This document shows, piece by piece, positions 1-8,058 of a DNA stretch of 64,000 bases. Location of the stretch: positions 1,054,001 to 1,118,000 of the forward strand of contig NZ_CP109078.1 of assembly GCF_035917455.1 (NCBI RefSeq), given 5' to 3'. This stretch comes from Micromonospora sp. NBC_01796 (GTDB taxonomy: Bacteria > Actinomycetota > Actinomycetes > Mycobacteriales > Micromonosporaceae). Position numbers and translations under genes: made by a program. A model generated the notes under the pieces. It was not told the origin of the DNA and searched no databases. It was given only the letters and a program-made list of their open reading frames with translations. The stretch's first letter is position 1; the number at the start of each line of letters is the position of its first letter.

Positions 1-1
1 G

Positions 2-2767
2 GTCTCCCCCGCCCCCGGCCAGGCCGCCCGGATGCCGTTCTGGAAGGGCGACAGCCTCGGCCGCCCGATCGAGCTGGGCCGGGCCATCGGCGCCCGGCTG
101 CGCACCCTGGTCAAACAGGACGACGAGACCGCCACCGCGGCACTGCGCGACGGTGGGCTGGACGCCTGGGCAGCCGGCAACCTGGTCGCGTACCTGCGCG
201 AACAGCGGGAGGCGACCCGGTCGTTGCCGGACGACCGGACCGTGGTGGTCGAGCGCTTCCGCGACGAGCTGGGTGACTGGCGGCTCGCCGTGCACTCGGT
301 CCTCGGGGCCAGGGTCAACGGCCCCTGGGCGCTCGCGATCGGCCGCCGGCTGGCCGAACGGTACGGGGTGGACGCGCAGGTCGTACCGAGCGACGACGGG
401 ATCGTGGTGCGGCTGCCGGACACCGCCGACGAACCACCCGGCGCCGACCTGGTCGGCTTCGACCCGGACGAGATCGCGCAGATCGTGCAGGAGGCGGTGG
501 GCGGCTCGGCGATGTTCGCCGCCCGGTTCCGTGAGTGCGCCGCCCGTGCCCTGCTGCTGCCCCGACGCGATCCCCGGCGCCGGCAACCGCTCTGGCAGCA
601 GCGGCAACGGGCCGCCCAACTGCTCGACGTGGCCCGCGAGTACGCCGACTTCCCGATCACCCTGGAAGCGGCCCGCGAGTGCCTCCAGGACGTTTTCGAC
701 GTACCGGCGCTGGTCGGGCTGATGCGCGATCTCGCCGCCCGGAAGATCCGGCTGGTCGAGGTGGAGACCAACCAGCCGTCGCCGTTCGCCCGGTCGCTGC
801 TGTTCGGCTACGTCGGCGCCTTCCTCTACGAGGGCGACGCCCCGCTGGCCGAACGCCGGGCCGCCGCGCTCGCTCTCGACTCGGCCCTGCTCGGTGAGCT
901 GCTCGGCCGGGTCGACCTGCGTGAACTGCTCGATCCGGCGGTGGTCGCCGAGACCGAGCGGCAGTTGCAGTGGCTGACCGAGCAGCGCCGGCCCCGCGAC
1001 GGCGAGGACGTGGTCGAGCTGCTCCGGCTGCTCGGCGACCAGACCGAGGCGGAGCTGGTCGAACGCGGTGCCCGACCGGAGTGGCTGACCGAGTTGGAGG
1101 CGACCCGCCGGATCCTGCGGGTACGGATCGCCGGACAGGAGCGCTGGATCGGGGTCGAGGACGCCGGCCGGTTCTCCGACGCGCTCGGGGTCGCCCTGCC
1201 GGTCGGCATCGCGCAGGCGTACCTGGAGCCGGTGACGGACCCGCTCGGTGACCTGGTCGCCCGCTACGCCCGTACGCACGCGCCGTTCCCGGCGGCCACC
1301 TGCGCGGCCCGGTTCGGGCTCGGGGTGTTCGTGGTGGAGCAGGCACTGCGCCGGCTCGCCGCGACCGGTCAGGTGGTGTCGGGCGAGTTCTCACCGGCCG
1401 GCACCGGCACCGAGTGGTGCGGTGCCGAGGTCCTGCGGCTGCTCCGCCGCCGTTCCCTCGCCGCCCTGCGCCGGGAGATCGAGCCCGTCCCGCCGCGTAC
1501 GCTCGCCACCTTCCTGCCCCGCTGGCAGCAGGTCGGCGGCAACGCGAGAGGCGTCGAGGCGGTCGCCGCGGCGATCGAACAGCTCCAGGGCGTGGCGGTG
1601 CCCGCATCGGCGCTGGAGAGCCTGATCCTCCCGGCACGGGTGGCGGACTACTCCCCCGCGTATCTGGACGAGCTCTGCGCCAGCGGCGAGGTGACCTGGG
1701 CCGGTACGGGCGCGATCGGCGCCGCCGACGGCTGGGTCAGCCTCGCGTACGCCGACTCCGCCCCGCTCCTGCTCCCGCCGCCCGATCCGGCGCTCGCCCT
1801 GACCCCGCTGCACCAGTCGATACTGGACGCGCTCGGCGACGGGCAGGCGCTCTTCTTCCGGGCGTTGGCCGACCGGGTCGGTTCGACCGACGACGATCCC
1901 CTGGTCGCCGCCGTCTGGGAGCTGACCTGGGGCGGTTGGTTGACCAATGACACCATCGCCCCGCTGCGTGCGCTGCTCGGCGGACGGGGCGCACACCGGG
2001 CCCGCCCGGGAGCACCGCGTACCCGCTACCGGCGTCCCGGTCGCCCGGCACTGCCGGCCCGGGGTGGCCCACCGGCCGTCGCCGGCCGCTGGTCCCGGCT
2101 GCCCGATCGGGACACCGACCCGACCCGACGGGCCGCCGCCCTGGCGGATCTGCTGCTGGAACGGCACGGACTGGTCACCCGGGGCGCGGTCGCCGCCGAG
2201 GGGATCGTCGGCGGGTTCGCGGGCGTCTACCCGGTGCTGGTGGCGATGGAGGAACGCGGTGCCGCCCGACGGGGGTACTTCGTCGAGGGACTGGGCGCGG
2301 CGCAGTTCGCCGTACCGGGGGCGGTGGACCGGCTCCGCGCGCTGGCCGAACCGGACGACGGCCGTCGGCGTACGGGCAGCGCCCTGGTGCTCGCCGCCAC
2401 CGACCCGGCGAATCCGTACGGTGCCGCCCTGCCCTGGCCGGAGCGGGTGGTCGACTCCGGTGACGGTGAACGCGGGGTGAGCGGGCACCGGGCCGGTCGC
2501 AAGGCCGGTGCCCTGGTGATCCTGGTAGCCGGCGACCTGGCCCTGTACGTCGAGCGGGGCGGCCGTACCCTACTGTCCTTCGTGGACGACAACGACGCCC
2601 TGGTCCTGGCCGCAAAAGCACTGGCCGACGCCGTCCACTCCGGCGCCCTCGGCCCCCTGTCGGTAGAACGCGCCGACGGCGACTCCGTCCAGTCCAGTCC
2701 CCTGGCGGCGGCCCTAACCGCAGCCGGCTTCCGCCCCACCCCCCGAGCCCTCCGCCTCCGCACCTGA
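2..2767 (+). CDS. lhr: Lhr-type ATP-dependent helicase, C-terminal part (5' end outside window)
   Basis: The frame is open from the first bases of the window, so these are the last 921 residues of a larger protein and the ATG at 32 is internal. PFWKGDSLGRP near the start, a DEAD/H-associated region around visible residues 470-620 (LLRRRSLAALRREIEPV) and the late segments LAATDPANPYG and LLSFVDDND are typical of Lhr-family large helicases, about 1,500 residues in actinobacteria. Members translocate 3'-5' on DNA and are linked to DNA-damage responses in mycobacteria. The two RecA-like motor domains with Walker A and DEAH motifs must lie upstream of the window. The stop codon is 10 bp before a long palindrome that may end the transcript. 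No frameshift is visible. Confidence 0.93.
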   Translation, partial: VSPAPGQAARMPFWKGDSLGRPIELGRAIGARLRTLVKQDDETATAALRDGGLDAWAAGNLVAYLREQREATRSLPDDRTVVVERFRDELGDWRLAVHSVLGARVNGPWALAIGRRLAERYGVDAQVVPSDDGIVVRLPDTADEPPGADLVGFDPDEIAQIVQEAVGGSAMFAARFRECAARALLLPRRDPRRRQPLWQQRQRAAQLLDVAREYADFPITLEAARECLQDVFDVPALVGLMRDLAARKIRLVEVETNQPSPFARSLLFGYVGAFLYEGDAPLAERRAAALALDSALLGELLGRVDLRELLDPAVVAETERQLQWLTEQRRPRDGEDVVELLRLLGDQTEAELVERGARPEWLTELEATRRILRVRIAGQERWIGVEDAGRFSDALGVALPVGIAQAYLEPVTDPLGDLVARYARTHAPFPAATCAARFGLGVFVVEQALRRLAATGQVVSGEFSPAGTGTEWCGAEVLRLLRRRSLAALRREIEPVPPRTLATFLPRWQQVGGNARGVEAVAAAIEQLQGVAVPASALESLILPARVADYSPAYLDELCASGEVTWAGTGAIGAADGWVSLAYADSAPLLLPPPDPALALTPLHQSILDALGDGQALFFRALADRVGSTDDDPLVAAVWELTWGGWLTNDTIAPLRALLGGRGAHRARPGAPRTRYRRPGRPALPARGGPPAVAGRWSRLPDRDTDPTRRAAALADLLLERHGLVTRGAVAAEGIVGGFAGVYPVLVAMEERGAARRGYFVEGLGAAQFAVPGAVDRLRALAEPDDGRRRTGSALVLAATDPANPYGAALPWPERVVDSGDGERGVSGHRAGRKAGALVILVAGDLALYVERGGRTLLSFVDDNDALVLAAKALADAVHSGALGPLSVERADGDSVQSSPLAAALTAAGFRPTPRALRLRT

Positions 2768-2777
2768 CCCCCAGGTT

Positions 2778-2843
2778 CGCGTTGATCATGAAGTTAGCGA
2801 CGGATTTTCGCTCTCAGGGCGCGCTAACTTCATGATCAACGCG
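2778..2843. repeat. Dispersed palindromic element, copy 1
   Basis: Perfect inverted repeat with 22-bp arms at 2778-2799 and 2822-2843 and a 22-bp loop; the arm core is GTTGATCATGAAGTTAGCG. The same arm, with a different loop, recurs at 44063-44125, so this is a dispersed element rather than a private terminator. It lies just after the lhr stop and exactly where a truncated VOC gene loses homology. No flanking T-run and no transposase are present. Confidence 0.9.
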
Positions 2844-2984
2844 ACAGCCGAGTCCGATCCGGAAGAAGATGATCTCACCGGGTACGTCGAGTGTCGGACG
2901 CCAACCGAGCCCGTCGACATGGAACCGCCGGGCGGCATCAAGATCGGCCATCGCCACCGTCACGAAGTGCACCTGTTGCTCCAT
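2814..2984 (-). pseudogene. VOC/glyoxalase-family gene, truncated N-terminal remnant
   Basis: From the ATG at 2984 the protein begins MEQQVHFVTVAMADLDAARR and continues through GLGWRPTLDVPGEIIFFRIG. This is the first beta-alpha-beta-beta unit of a vicinal-oxygen-chelate (glyoxalase/bleomycin-resistance) protein. Family members are about 120-140 residues, whereas this frame stops after about 56. The last dozen residues are translated from the palindromic element, and the stop lies in its loop. The rest of the gene is not found nearby. I infer a deletion or insertion at the palindrome boundary, so the product is probably not functional. A VOC gene of different sequence starts about 95 bp away on the other strand. 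Confidence 0.7.
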
Positions 2985-3079
2985 GGTGATCCATTCTGCA
3001 GAGCGGCGGCACCCCGCTGGGCTGCTGACACGCCTGATCGTCTTGCCGGGCTCGACCATTCGTGCCTATGGTCACGGGC

Positions 3080-3595
3080 ATGGCGGTTGCGTTCCGTGAT
3101 CCCTTTCCGATCATTCTGAGCGACGATCCGGCACGACTCACCGCGTTCTATCGGGAGCGCCTCGGATTCACCGAGTCCTACCGCTTTCCGCCGGAGCAGG
3201 ACAGCGAGCCGGAGTTTGTCGTACTCACGCTCGGTGGGGCCCAGTTCGCTTTCGGTCGGGCGGACGACACCGGGCTGCACGGCATTCCTCGGGGTGCGGA
3301 CAACGGCCGGCGTACGGAGGTGTGCCTCTACACCGACGACGTGGACCGCGCAGTCGAGGACCTGCGTACCGTCGGGGTTCCGGTGCTGTTCGAGCCGGCC
3401 GACCAGCCGTGGCGGGAGCGGGCCGCGTACGTCGCGGACCCCGACGGCAACCCGATCCTGATCGTCGCACCACTGACGACCCAAGCCACCCCGCCAGCGA
3501 CCGAACCGACCGAACCCATCGCACCGACCGCACCGACCGCACCGACCGCACCGGGCAACCGGATCGCATCGGCCGAACCGGTCGCCGGGTCGTGA
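3080..3595 (+). CDS. VOC family protein (glyoxalase/bleomycin-resistance fold)
   Basis: The roughly 115-residue core has the two-module VOC pattern: FPIILSDDPARLTAFYRERL opens the first unit and TEVCLYTDDVDRAVEDLRT the second, ending in YVADPDGNPILIV. Such proteins bind a metal or a small ligand in isomerases, dioxygenases or drug-binding resistance proteins; the substrate cannot be told. Starts are possible at 3062 (GTG), 3068 and 3080 (ATG); I chose 3080 because MAVAFRDPFP matches a usual family start, although its ribosome site is weak. An unusual tail of about 40 residues is rich in Ala, Pro and Thr and is encoded partly by a 9-bp tandem repeat at 3521-3547. The stop overlaps the GTG of the next gene (GTGA), so the two are translationally coupled. 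Confidence 0.8.
   Translation: MAVAFRDPFPIILSDDPARLTAFYRERLGFTESYRFPPEQDSEPEFVVLTLGGAQFAFGRADDTGLHGIPRGADNGRRTEVCLYTDDVDRAVEDLRTVGVPVLFEPADQPWRERAAYVADPDGNPILIVAPLTTQATPPATEPTEPIAPTAPTAPTAPGNRIASAEPVAGS
3521..3550 (+). repeat. 9-bp tandem repeat inside VOC gene
   Basis: GCACCGACC occurs three times head to tail (3521-3547) and then starts to decay. It encodes the Ala-Pro-Thr tail of the VOC protein. Its unit is a multiple of three, so copy-number change would lengthen or shorten the tail without a frameshift. Confidence 0.8.
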
Positions 3596-4143
3596 CCGAA
3601 CCTGCGGACCACCCGCTCGCGGTCGAACTCGTGGCGCGGATGGATCGTGACCAGGAGGCTCGCAACGAGATATCGGGCCGCGCGACCGGCGAGGCCGCCT
3701 GGGCCCGGGTCAACGCGGTCGACGCCGAGAACACCGGTTGGCTGAAGACGGTGCTGGCAGAGAATGGCTGGCCACGCCGGAGTGTGGTCGGCGAGCAGGC
3801 CGCCCTTGCCGCCTGGCTGCTGGCCCAGCACGCCTCCCGCGACCCGGAGTTCCAGCGCGACTGCCTGGCCCTGCTCGAACAGGCGGTGCGCGACGGTGAG
3901 GCGAGCCCCGGCCATCTGGCCTACCTCACCGACCGCGTCCTCCGGGTGGAGGGAAAACCGCAGCTGTACGGCACCCAGTTCTGGTACGACCCGGAGAACG
4001 GGAATGAGCTGACCGCACAGCCGATCGAGGATCCAGCCGGGCTGGACGAGCGGCGCCGAGCGGTCGGCCTCGGACCGTTTGCCGAGTACGAGACCCTGAT
4101 GCGTCACCGCGAGACCGAGGAGCCTGAGACCGAGGACGACTGA
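3592..4143 (+). CDS. DUF6624 family protein
   Basis: 183 residues from a GTG start that overlaps the preceding stop. The signature VDAENTGWLKTVLAENGWP, then VGEQAALAAWLLAQHASRD, LTDRVLRVEGKPQLYGTQF and the ending LDERRRAVGLGPFAEYE match the DUF6624 family, whose function is unknown. No signal peptide or membrane segment is seen, so it should be cytoplasmic. The upstream frame remains open through the VOC gene, but that part has poor coding character and the GTGA junction fixes the start. It ends 12 bp from the convergent ABC permease gene. The tail is acidic (ETEEPETEDD). Confidence 0.8.
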   Translation: MTEPADHPLAVELVARMDRDQEARNEISGRATGEAAWARVNAVDAENTGWLKTVLAENGWPRRSVVGEQAALAAWLLAQHASRDPEFQRDCLALLEQAVRDGEASPGHLAYLTDRVLRVEGKPQLYGTQFWYDPENGNELTAQPIEDPAGLDERRRAVGLGPFAEYETLMRHRETEEPETEDD

Positions 4144-4155
4144 GCCGGATCGCCG

Positions 4156-4893
4156 CTATGCCCGACGGGTCATGATCCGCAGGGTGATGGTGAGGCCGAG
4201 TAGGCACCACACGCCCAGTACGGCGAACGGGAGTCCGCTTACCCCGTCCGGCGGGACGGCCAGGGTGTCGCGTACGGCTTCGGCCATGTACTGGAACGGC
4301 AGCGCCAGGTGCACGGTCTGGAGCCATTCGGGTAGCCGGTCGGCGGGAAAGTTGATCGGGGCGAACATCAGCGCCACGAAGACGATGAGCTGGGCGATGA
4401 GGCCGGTCACCGTCGGCGAGGTGGCGTACGCGATCGCGTACCCGATGGCGGTTGCGGTCACCGCGACGAGCAGGACGGCGACCACGACGAGCGGGCTGAT
4501 GTCGAGGGTGAGGTCGAACCGGATCGTTGCCGTGAGCAGCGCCAGGACCAGTCCGGGCAGTGCGGTGACCAGCCAGGTGCTGAGGTCGGCGGCGAGGATC
4601 GCGGACCGGGGCACCGGGAGGGTCCGGTTGTAGTCGAAGGTACCGGCGGTCTTGGCCTCGGCGACCAACTGCGGGGCGAGCACCATGCCGACGGTGATCA
4701 GGCCGAGGGTGGGTGCGCCGGTCGACAGGTAGAGCGCGGTGGCGGGGTCCATGGTGGGGATCAGGAACGAGAAGCCGATCACGATGCCGACCGCCAGCAT
4801 GGTCTGGATGATGACCATCAGCGGGAGGGTGTGCCTGAGCCGGATGGTGCTCCACCGCAGGAGCAGCAGGTAGCTACGCAGCCAGGATCGCAT
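4156..4893 (-). CDS. ABC-2 type transporter permease
   Basis: 245 residues with about six hydrophobic segments (roughly 20-45, 55-75, 98-120, 135-180 in two spans, and 220-240), the usual size and layout of a DrrB-like ABC-2 permease. Its start overlaps the end of the ATPase gene by 20 bp on the same strand, so the two form one exporter operon. Families of this type move drugs, lipids or polyketides out of the cell; the substrate cannot be told. The divergent TetR gene and the operator in the shared promoter suggest ligand-controlled expression. Confidence 0.88.
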   Translation of the reverse strand: MRSWLRSYLLLLRWSTIRLRHTLPLMVIIQTMLAVGIVIGFSFLIPTMDPATALYLSTGAPTLGLITVGMVLAPQLVAEAKTAGTFDYNRTLPVPRSAILAADLSTWLVTALPGLVLALLTATIRFDLTLDISPLVVVAVLLVAVTATAIGYAIAYATSPTVTGLIAQLIVFVALMFAPINFPADRLPEWLQTVHLALPFQYMAEAVRDTLAVPPDGVSGLPFAVLGVWCLLGLTITLRIMTRRA

Positions 4894-5827
4894 CGCCGGC
4901 CTCCTCCTTCGCGGTGCCGCCGGTCAGGCCGACGTAGACGTCTTCGAGGCTGACCGGGTGCAGGGCGAACTCGGTGATGGTTCCGGCGCCGCGCAGGCCG
5001 AGCGCCCAGGCGACCGCCCGTTCGGTCTGGTCGGTGCCGACGGGGAGGACGACCCGGTGGCCGGTGACACTCGCGGTGCCGGCCCAGGCCGGTGGCTCGG
5101 GTGGTGGCAGCCCCGGTGTGCAGGTGAGTTCGAGCCGCAGGTCGGCGGTGACCCGGTTGCGCAGTTCGGCGGGGGTGCCGGTGACCACCGCCCGACCGTG
5201 GTCGAGCACGACGATCCGGTCGACGCTCCGCTCGGCCTCGGCCACGTTGTGGGTGACCAGGATGACCGCGCACCCGTCCGCGGCGAGGTGGCGTACCTGC
5301 TGCCAGAGCAGGCGGCGGCGGACCGGGTCGACGTCGTTGGTGGGCTCGTCGAGCATGACCAGCCGGCCGGGTTCGACCACCGCCATGCAGAACGCGGTCA
5401 GCCGGCGGACACCCCCGGAGAGCCGTTCTCCGGGTACGTCGGCCCACTCGGCGAGGTCGAGGGCGGCCAGCAGTTCCCGGGTACGTTGCCGTACCCGTTG
5501 CCGTCTGCCGCCCCGGATCCGGCCGAGGATCTCGATCGCCTGTTTCGGCGTCACCCCGGTCAGCGGTGCCTGTGCCTGGAGTTGGACCGAGCAGACCGCA
5601 CGCGCGTACGCCGGGTCGGCGACCGGGTCGCGCCCGTCCAGCCGCAGCGTGCCGGAGGTGGGTCGGACCAGGCCGGCGACCTGGTTGAGCAGGGTGGTCT
5701 TGCCGGCGCCGTTGTGTCCGAGCAGGCCGAGTACCTCGCCGGGACGGACCACCAGGGAGAGGTTGTCGTTGGCGCGCAGCCCACCTCGGTAGATCTTCGT
5801 CAGGTGTTCGACGTGCAGCACCCGCAT
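4874..5827 (-). CDS. ABC transporter ATP-binding protein
   Basis: 317 residues from the ATG at 5827, which has GAAGGGG just upstream. A longer frame reaches 5893 but would run through the operator. Motifs are Walker A GLLGHNGAGKTTL (about residues 35-47), a signature ERLSGGVRRL in place of the usual LSGGQ, Walker B GRLVMLDEPTNDVDP and the H-loop ILVTHN. The C-terminal hundred residues resemble the accessory domain of DrrA-like exporters and end with SLEDVYVGLTGG. It energises the overlapping ABC-2 permease at the membrane. The gene is first in the operon and reads away from the TetR gene. Confidence 0.92.
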   Translation of the reverse strand: MRVLHVEHLTKIYRGGLRANDNLSLVVRPGEVLGLLGHNGAGKTTLLNQVAGLVRPTSGTLRLDGRDPVADPAYARAVCSVQLQAQAPLTGVTPKQAIEILGRIRGGRRQRVRQRTRELLAALDLAEWADVPGERLSGGVRRLTAFCMAVVEPGRLVMLDEPTNDVDPVRRRLLWQQVRHLAADGCAVILVTHNVAEAERSVDRIVVLDHGRAVVTGTPAELRNRVTADLRLELTCTPGLPPPEPPAWAGTASVTGHRVVLPVGTDQTERAVAWALGLRGAGTITEFALHPVSLEDVYVGLTGGTAKEEAGDAILAA

Positions 5828-5853
5828 CACCCCTTCACATACCGACCAGTATT

Positions 5854-5873
5854 CGGATACCAATGAGTATCCG
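5854..5873. promoter_or_regulatory. Palindromic operator, probable TetR site
   Basis: CGGATAC-CAATGA-GTATCCG is a perfect inverted repeat with 7-bp arms and a 6-bp spacer, followed by a further GGATAC half site. It lies 27 bp before the ABC ATPase start and 47 bp before the TetR start, between divergent genes, as expected for an autoregulating TetR repressor. Binding is inferred. Confidence 0.7.
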
Positions 5874-5919
5874 GATACCGATGGGAATGTCAACGCACCC
5901 GCTGTGGCAGGATCACGAC

Positions 5920-6573
5920 ATGAGCGATCGACTCACCCGTGCGCAGCAGCAACAGCGCACCCGCCAGCACCTGCTGGACGCGGCCGAGACGCTCTTCGGC
6001 GAACGGGGCATCCACCGGACCTCGCTCGACGAGGTGGCGGCCGAGGCCGGGCTGACCAAGGGCGCCATCTACGCCAACTTCGAGGGCAAGACCGGCCTGG
6101 TGGCGGCGATCCTCGAACGCAGGCTCACCGACGACCACCCGGCCTACCCCGGCACCGATGTCGACGCCGACGTCTCGTACGACGGCTGGCTGCGCCAGCT
6201 CGGCGCCGACTACGACGCCAACCTCCCCCTGCCCGAGGTACGCCGGTTCGCCATGGCCATCGTCGAGTTCTGGCTGTACGGGATGCGCACCCCGGAGGCC
6301 CGGGAGTCGATCGCGGCGTGGCTGCGGGTGGTACGGGCGAGCAACGCGAAGGAGATCGTCGAGCGGACCGGGGGCAATCCGCCGATGCCCGCCGACCAGT
6401 TGGCCGCCCTGATGACCGCGCTGGACGTCGGCGTCGCCGTACAGCACCTGATCGACCCCGACGCGGTTCCCACCGAGGTCTACGGGCGTGGCCTGCGCGC
6501 CATCCTCGGCACCGACGGGGCGTCCCGGAAGGCAGCCCAGGAGACATCCGACCCGGCGGCAGCCGAGGGGTGA
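5920..6573 (+). CDS. TetR/AcrR family transcriptional regulator
   Basis: 217 residues from the ATG at 5920. An open frame extends to 5863 but crosses the operator, while CAGGA sits 8 nt before 5920. The N-terminal helix-turn-helix is clear: RQHLLDAAETLFGERGIHRT, then SLDEVAAEAGLTKGAIYANF and EGKTGLVAAILERR. The C-terminal ligand domain is typical in length and not diagnostic. The gene is divergent from the ABC exporter, and the palindrome between them is its likely target. I infer a repressor released by the exporter's substrate. Confidence 0.9.
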   Translation: MSDRLTRAQQQQRTRQHLLDAAETLFGERGIHRTSLDEVAAEAGLTKGAIYANFEGKTGLVAAILERRLTDDHPAYPGTDVDADVSYDGWLRQLGADYDANLPLPEVRRFAMAIVEFWLYGMRTPEARESIAAWLRVVRASNAKEIVERTGGNPPMPADQLAALMTALDVGVAVQHLIDPDAVPTEVYGRGLRAILGTDGASRKAAQETSDPAAAEG

Positions 6574-6695
6574 ATCGCCGTACGGCGTTTCGGGTCTCCT
6601 GGTTCGGGTAGCAAGCGCGATCCGGTTCTGTCCCGGCGTCTGGGTCCGTCAGCCCGTCACGTGCTGCTCGGAGTCAGGCCGTGAAGGAGATCGCC

Positions 6696-7622
6696 ATGAC
6701 CAAGGTGCAATCCCGTCCGGGCACGACGAACCGGGTCCAGTCCATTCCCAGTTCCGTCGTCCACCGGAAGGCGAGCGTCGCCGGGACAGAGGTGTTCTAC
6801 CGTGAGGCGGGGACGGTCGGCGCACCGAAACTGTTGCTCCTGCACGGATATCCGGCCTCGTCGCACCAGTACCGCAACCTGATGCCGGCACTGGCGGACC
6901 GCTTTCACCTGCTCGCCCCGGACTATCCCGGCTTCGGCAACACCGGCGTCCCGGATCCGTCCGATTTCGCCTACACCTTCGACCACCTTGCCGACGTGGT
7001 CGACCAACTGGTCAACCAGGTCGACTTCATCGGGCCGATGGGCATCTACATGGAGGGGTACGGCGGCGCGATCGGGAACCGGCTGGTCGACCGACACCGG
7101 GACTGGCTCCAGTGGCAGATCATCCAGAACGCCAACTCGTACGAGGAGGGCCTGAGTCCGGCCTGGGATCCGTTCAAGGCGCTCTGGAACGACCGGAATC
7201 CGGACACCGAGCAGGCGATGATGTCGCTCATGACGCCGGACGGGGTGAAGCTCGTCTACACCCACGGCCACAAGGACCTGGAGTCGCTCAGCCCGGACAA
7301 CTGGAACATGGACTCGTTCTTCCTCGCCGGTCAGGACGCGCAACGGGCCCAGTTGGAACTGTTCTACGACTTCCGTACCAACGTCGCGTTGTTTCCGCAG
7401 TGGCAGGAGGCAGCGCGTACGCACCGGCCCGAGACGCTGATCCTCTGGGGCATGAACGACATCTTCTTCACCCCCACCGCGGGCGAGATGTACCTGCGGG
7501 ATCTGCCCAACGCCGAACTGGTGCGGCTCGACTCGGGACATTTTGTGGTGGAGGACAGCCTCGACGAAGTCGTGACCGCGATCAACAGGTTCTACGACGG
7601 GCGCGTACGCCCGGCCCGCTGA
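6696..7622 (+). CDS. Alpha/beta hydrolase, nucleophile replaced by glycine
   Basis: 308 residues from the ATG at 6696 with AAGGAGA upstream. The fold is clear: oxyanion segment LLLLHGYPASSHQYRNLMP, LLAPDYPGFGNTG, an acid in LILWGMNDIFF and a His in RLDSGHFVVED, as in dehalogenase/epoxide-hydrolase-like enzymes. At the nucleophile elbow, where relatives have YVxDYGxPxG, this protein reads IYMEGYGGAIG, with Gly121 (codon GGG) at the catalytic Asp position and Glu120 before it. It is therefore inactive by the standard mechanism, uses another residue, or carries a point mutation or sequencing error. The next gene, a VOC protein, follows after 13 bp with its own AGGAGG. Confidence 0.82.
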   Translation: MTKVQSRPGTTNRVQSIPSSVVHRKASVAGTEVFYREAGTVGAPKLLLLHGYPASSHQYRNLMPALADRFHLLAPDYPGFGNTGVPDPSDFAYTFDHLADVVDQLVNQVDFIGPMGIYMEGYGGAIGNRLVDRHRDWLQWQIIQNANSYEEGLSPAWDPFKALWNDRNPDTEQAMMSLMTPDGVKLVYTHGHKDLESLSPDNWNMDSFFLAGQDAQRAQLELFYDFRTNVALFPQWQEAARTHRPETLILWGMNDIFFTPTAGEMYLRDLPNAELVRLDSGHFVVEDSLDEVVTAINRFYDGRVRPAR

Positions 7623-7635
7623 GCAGGAGGCAACC

Positions 7636-8052
7636 ATGACAACCGATGTGGCACCCGACTATTTCAAGCCCGAGGCGGGGATCTTCCTCGCCACCCTGCT
7701 GATCGTTCGCGACATCGACCGGTCACGGGAGTTCTACGAGCGGGTGTTCGGCGCGACCTGCATCCACGACAGCAACCCGCTGATCCTCCGCTTCCACAAC
7801 AGCTACATCATCATCAACGTCGAGGGCGGCCCGACGGACGACAAGCCGACCGTGCAGGCCAAGGCGCCCGCCGACTCCGACACGTTGAGCTGTGCGATGA
7901 ACGTACGGGTCACCGACATCCGGTCGCTCTACCAGGAGTGGAAGGCGCGCGGCGCGGACTTCATCACCGAGCCGAAGGACCACGGTACGGAGATCCGCTG
8001 TTACCTGCGCGACCCCGACGGCTACCTGATCGAGGTCGGCCAGGGCCTCTGA
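7636..8052 (+). CDS. VOC family protein
   Basis: 138 residues with GCAGGAGG seven bases before the ATG. The N-terminal module contains LATLLIVRDIDRSREFYERV and the second contains MNVRVTDIRSLYQEWKARG, closing with YLRDPDGYLIEVGQ, the usual terminal strand with a Glu that can be a metal ligand. It shares an operon with the glycine-substituted hydrolase, so the pair may act on one substrate; that is inference from spacing only. It ends 6 bp from the convergent diacylglycerol-kinase-like gene. Confidence 0.85.
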   Translation: MTTDVAPDYFKPEAGIFLATLLIVRDIDRSREFYERVFGATCIHDSNPLILRFHNSYIIINVEGGPTDDKPTVQAKAPADSDTLSCAMNVRVTDIRSLYQEWKARGADFITEPKDHGTEIRCYLRDPDGYLIEVGQGL

Positions 8053-8058
8053 CCCCTT

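Noticed and set aside
2832-3119. Plus-strand open frame over the VOC remnant
   Set aside because: Antisense shadow starting inside the palindrome, no ribosome site and no recognisable domain.
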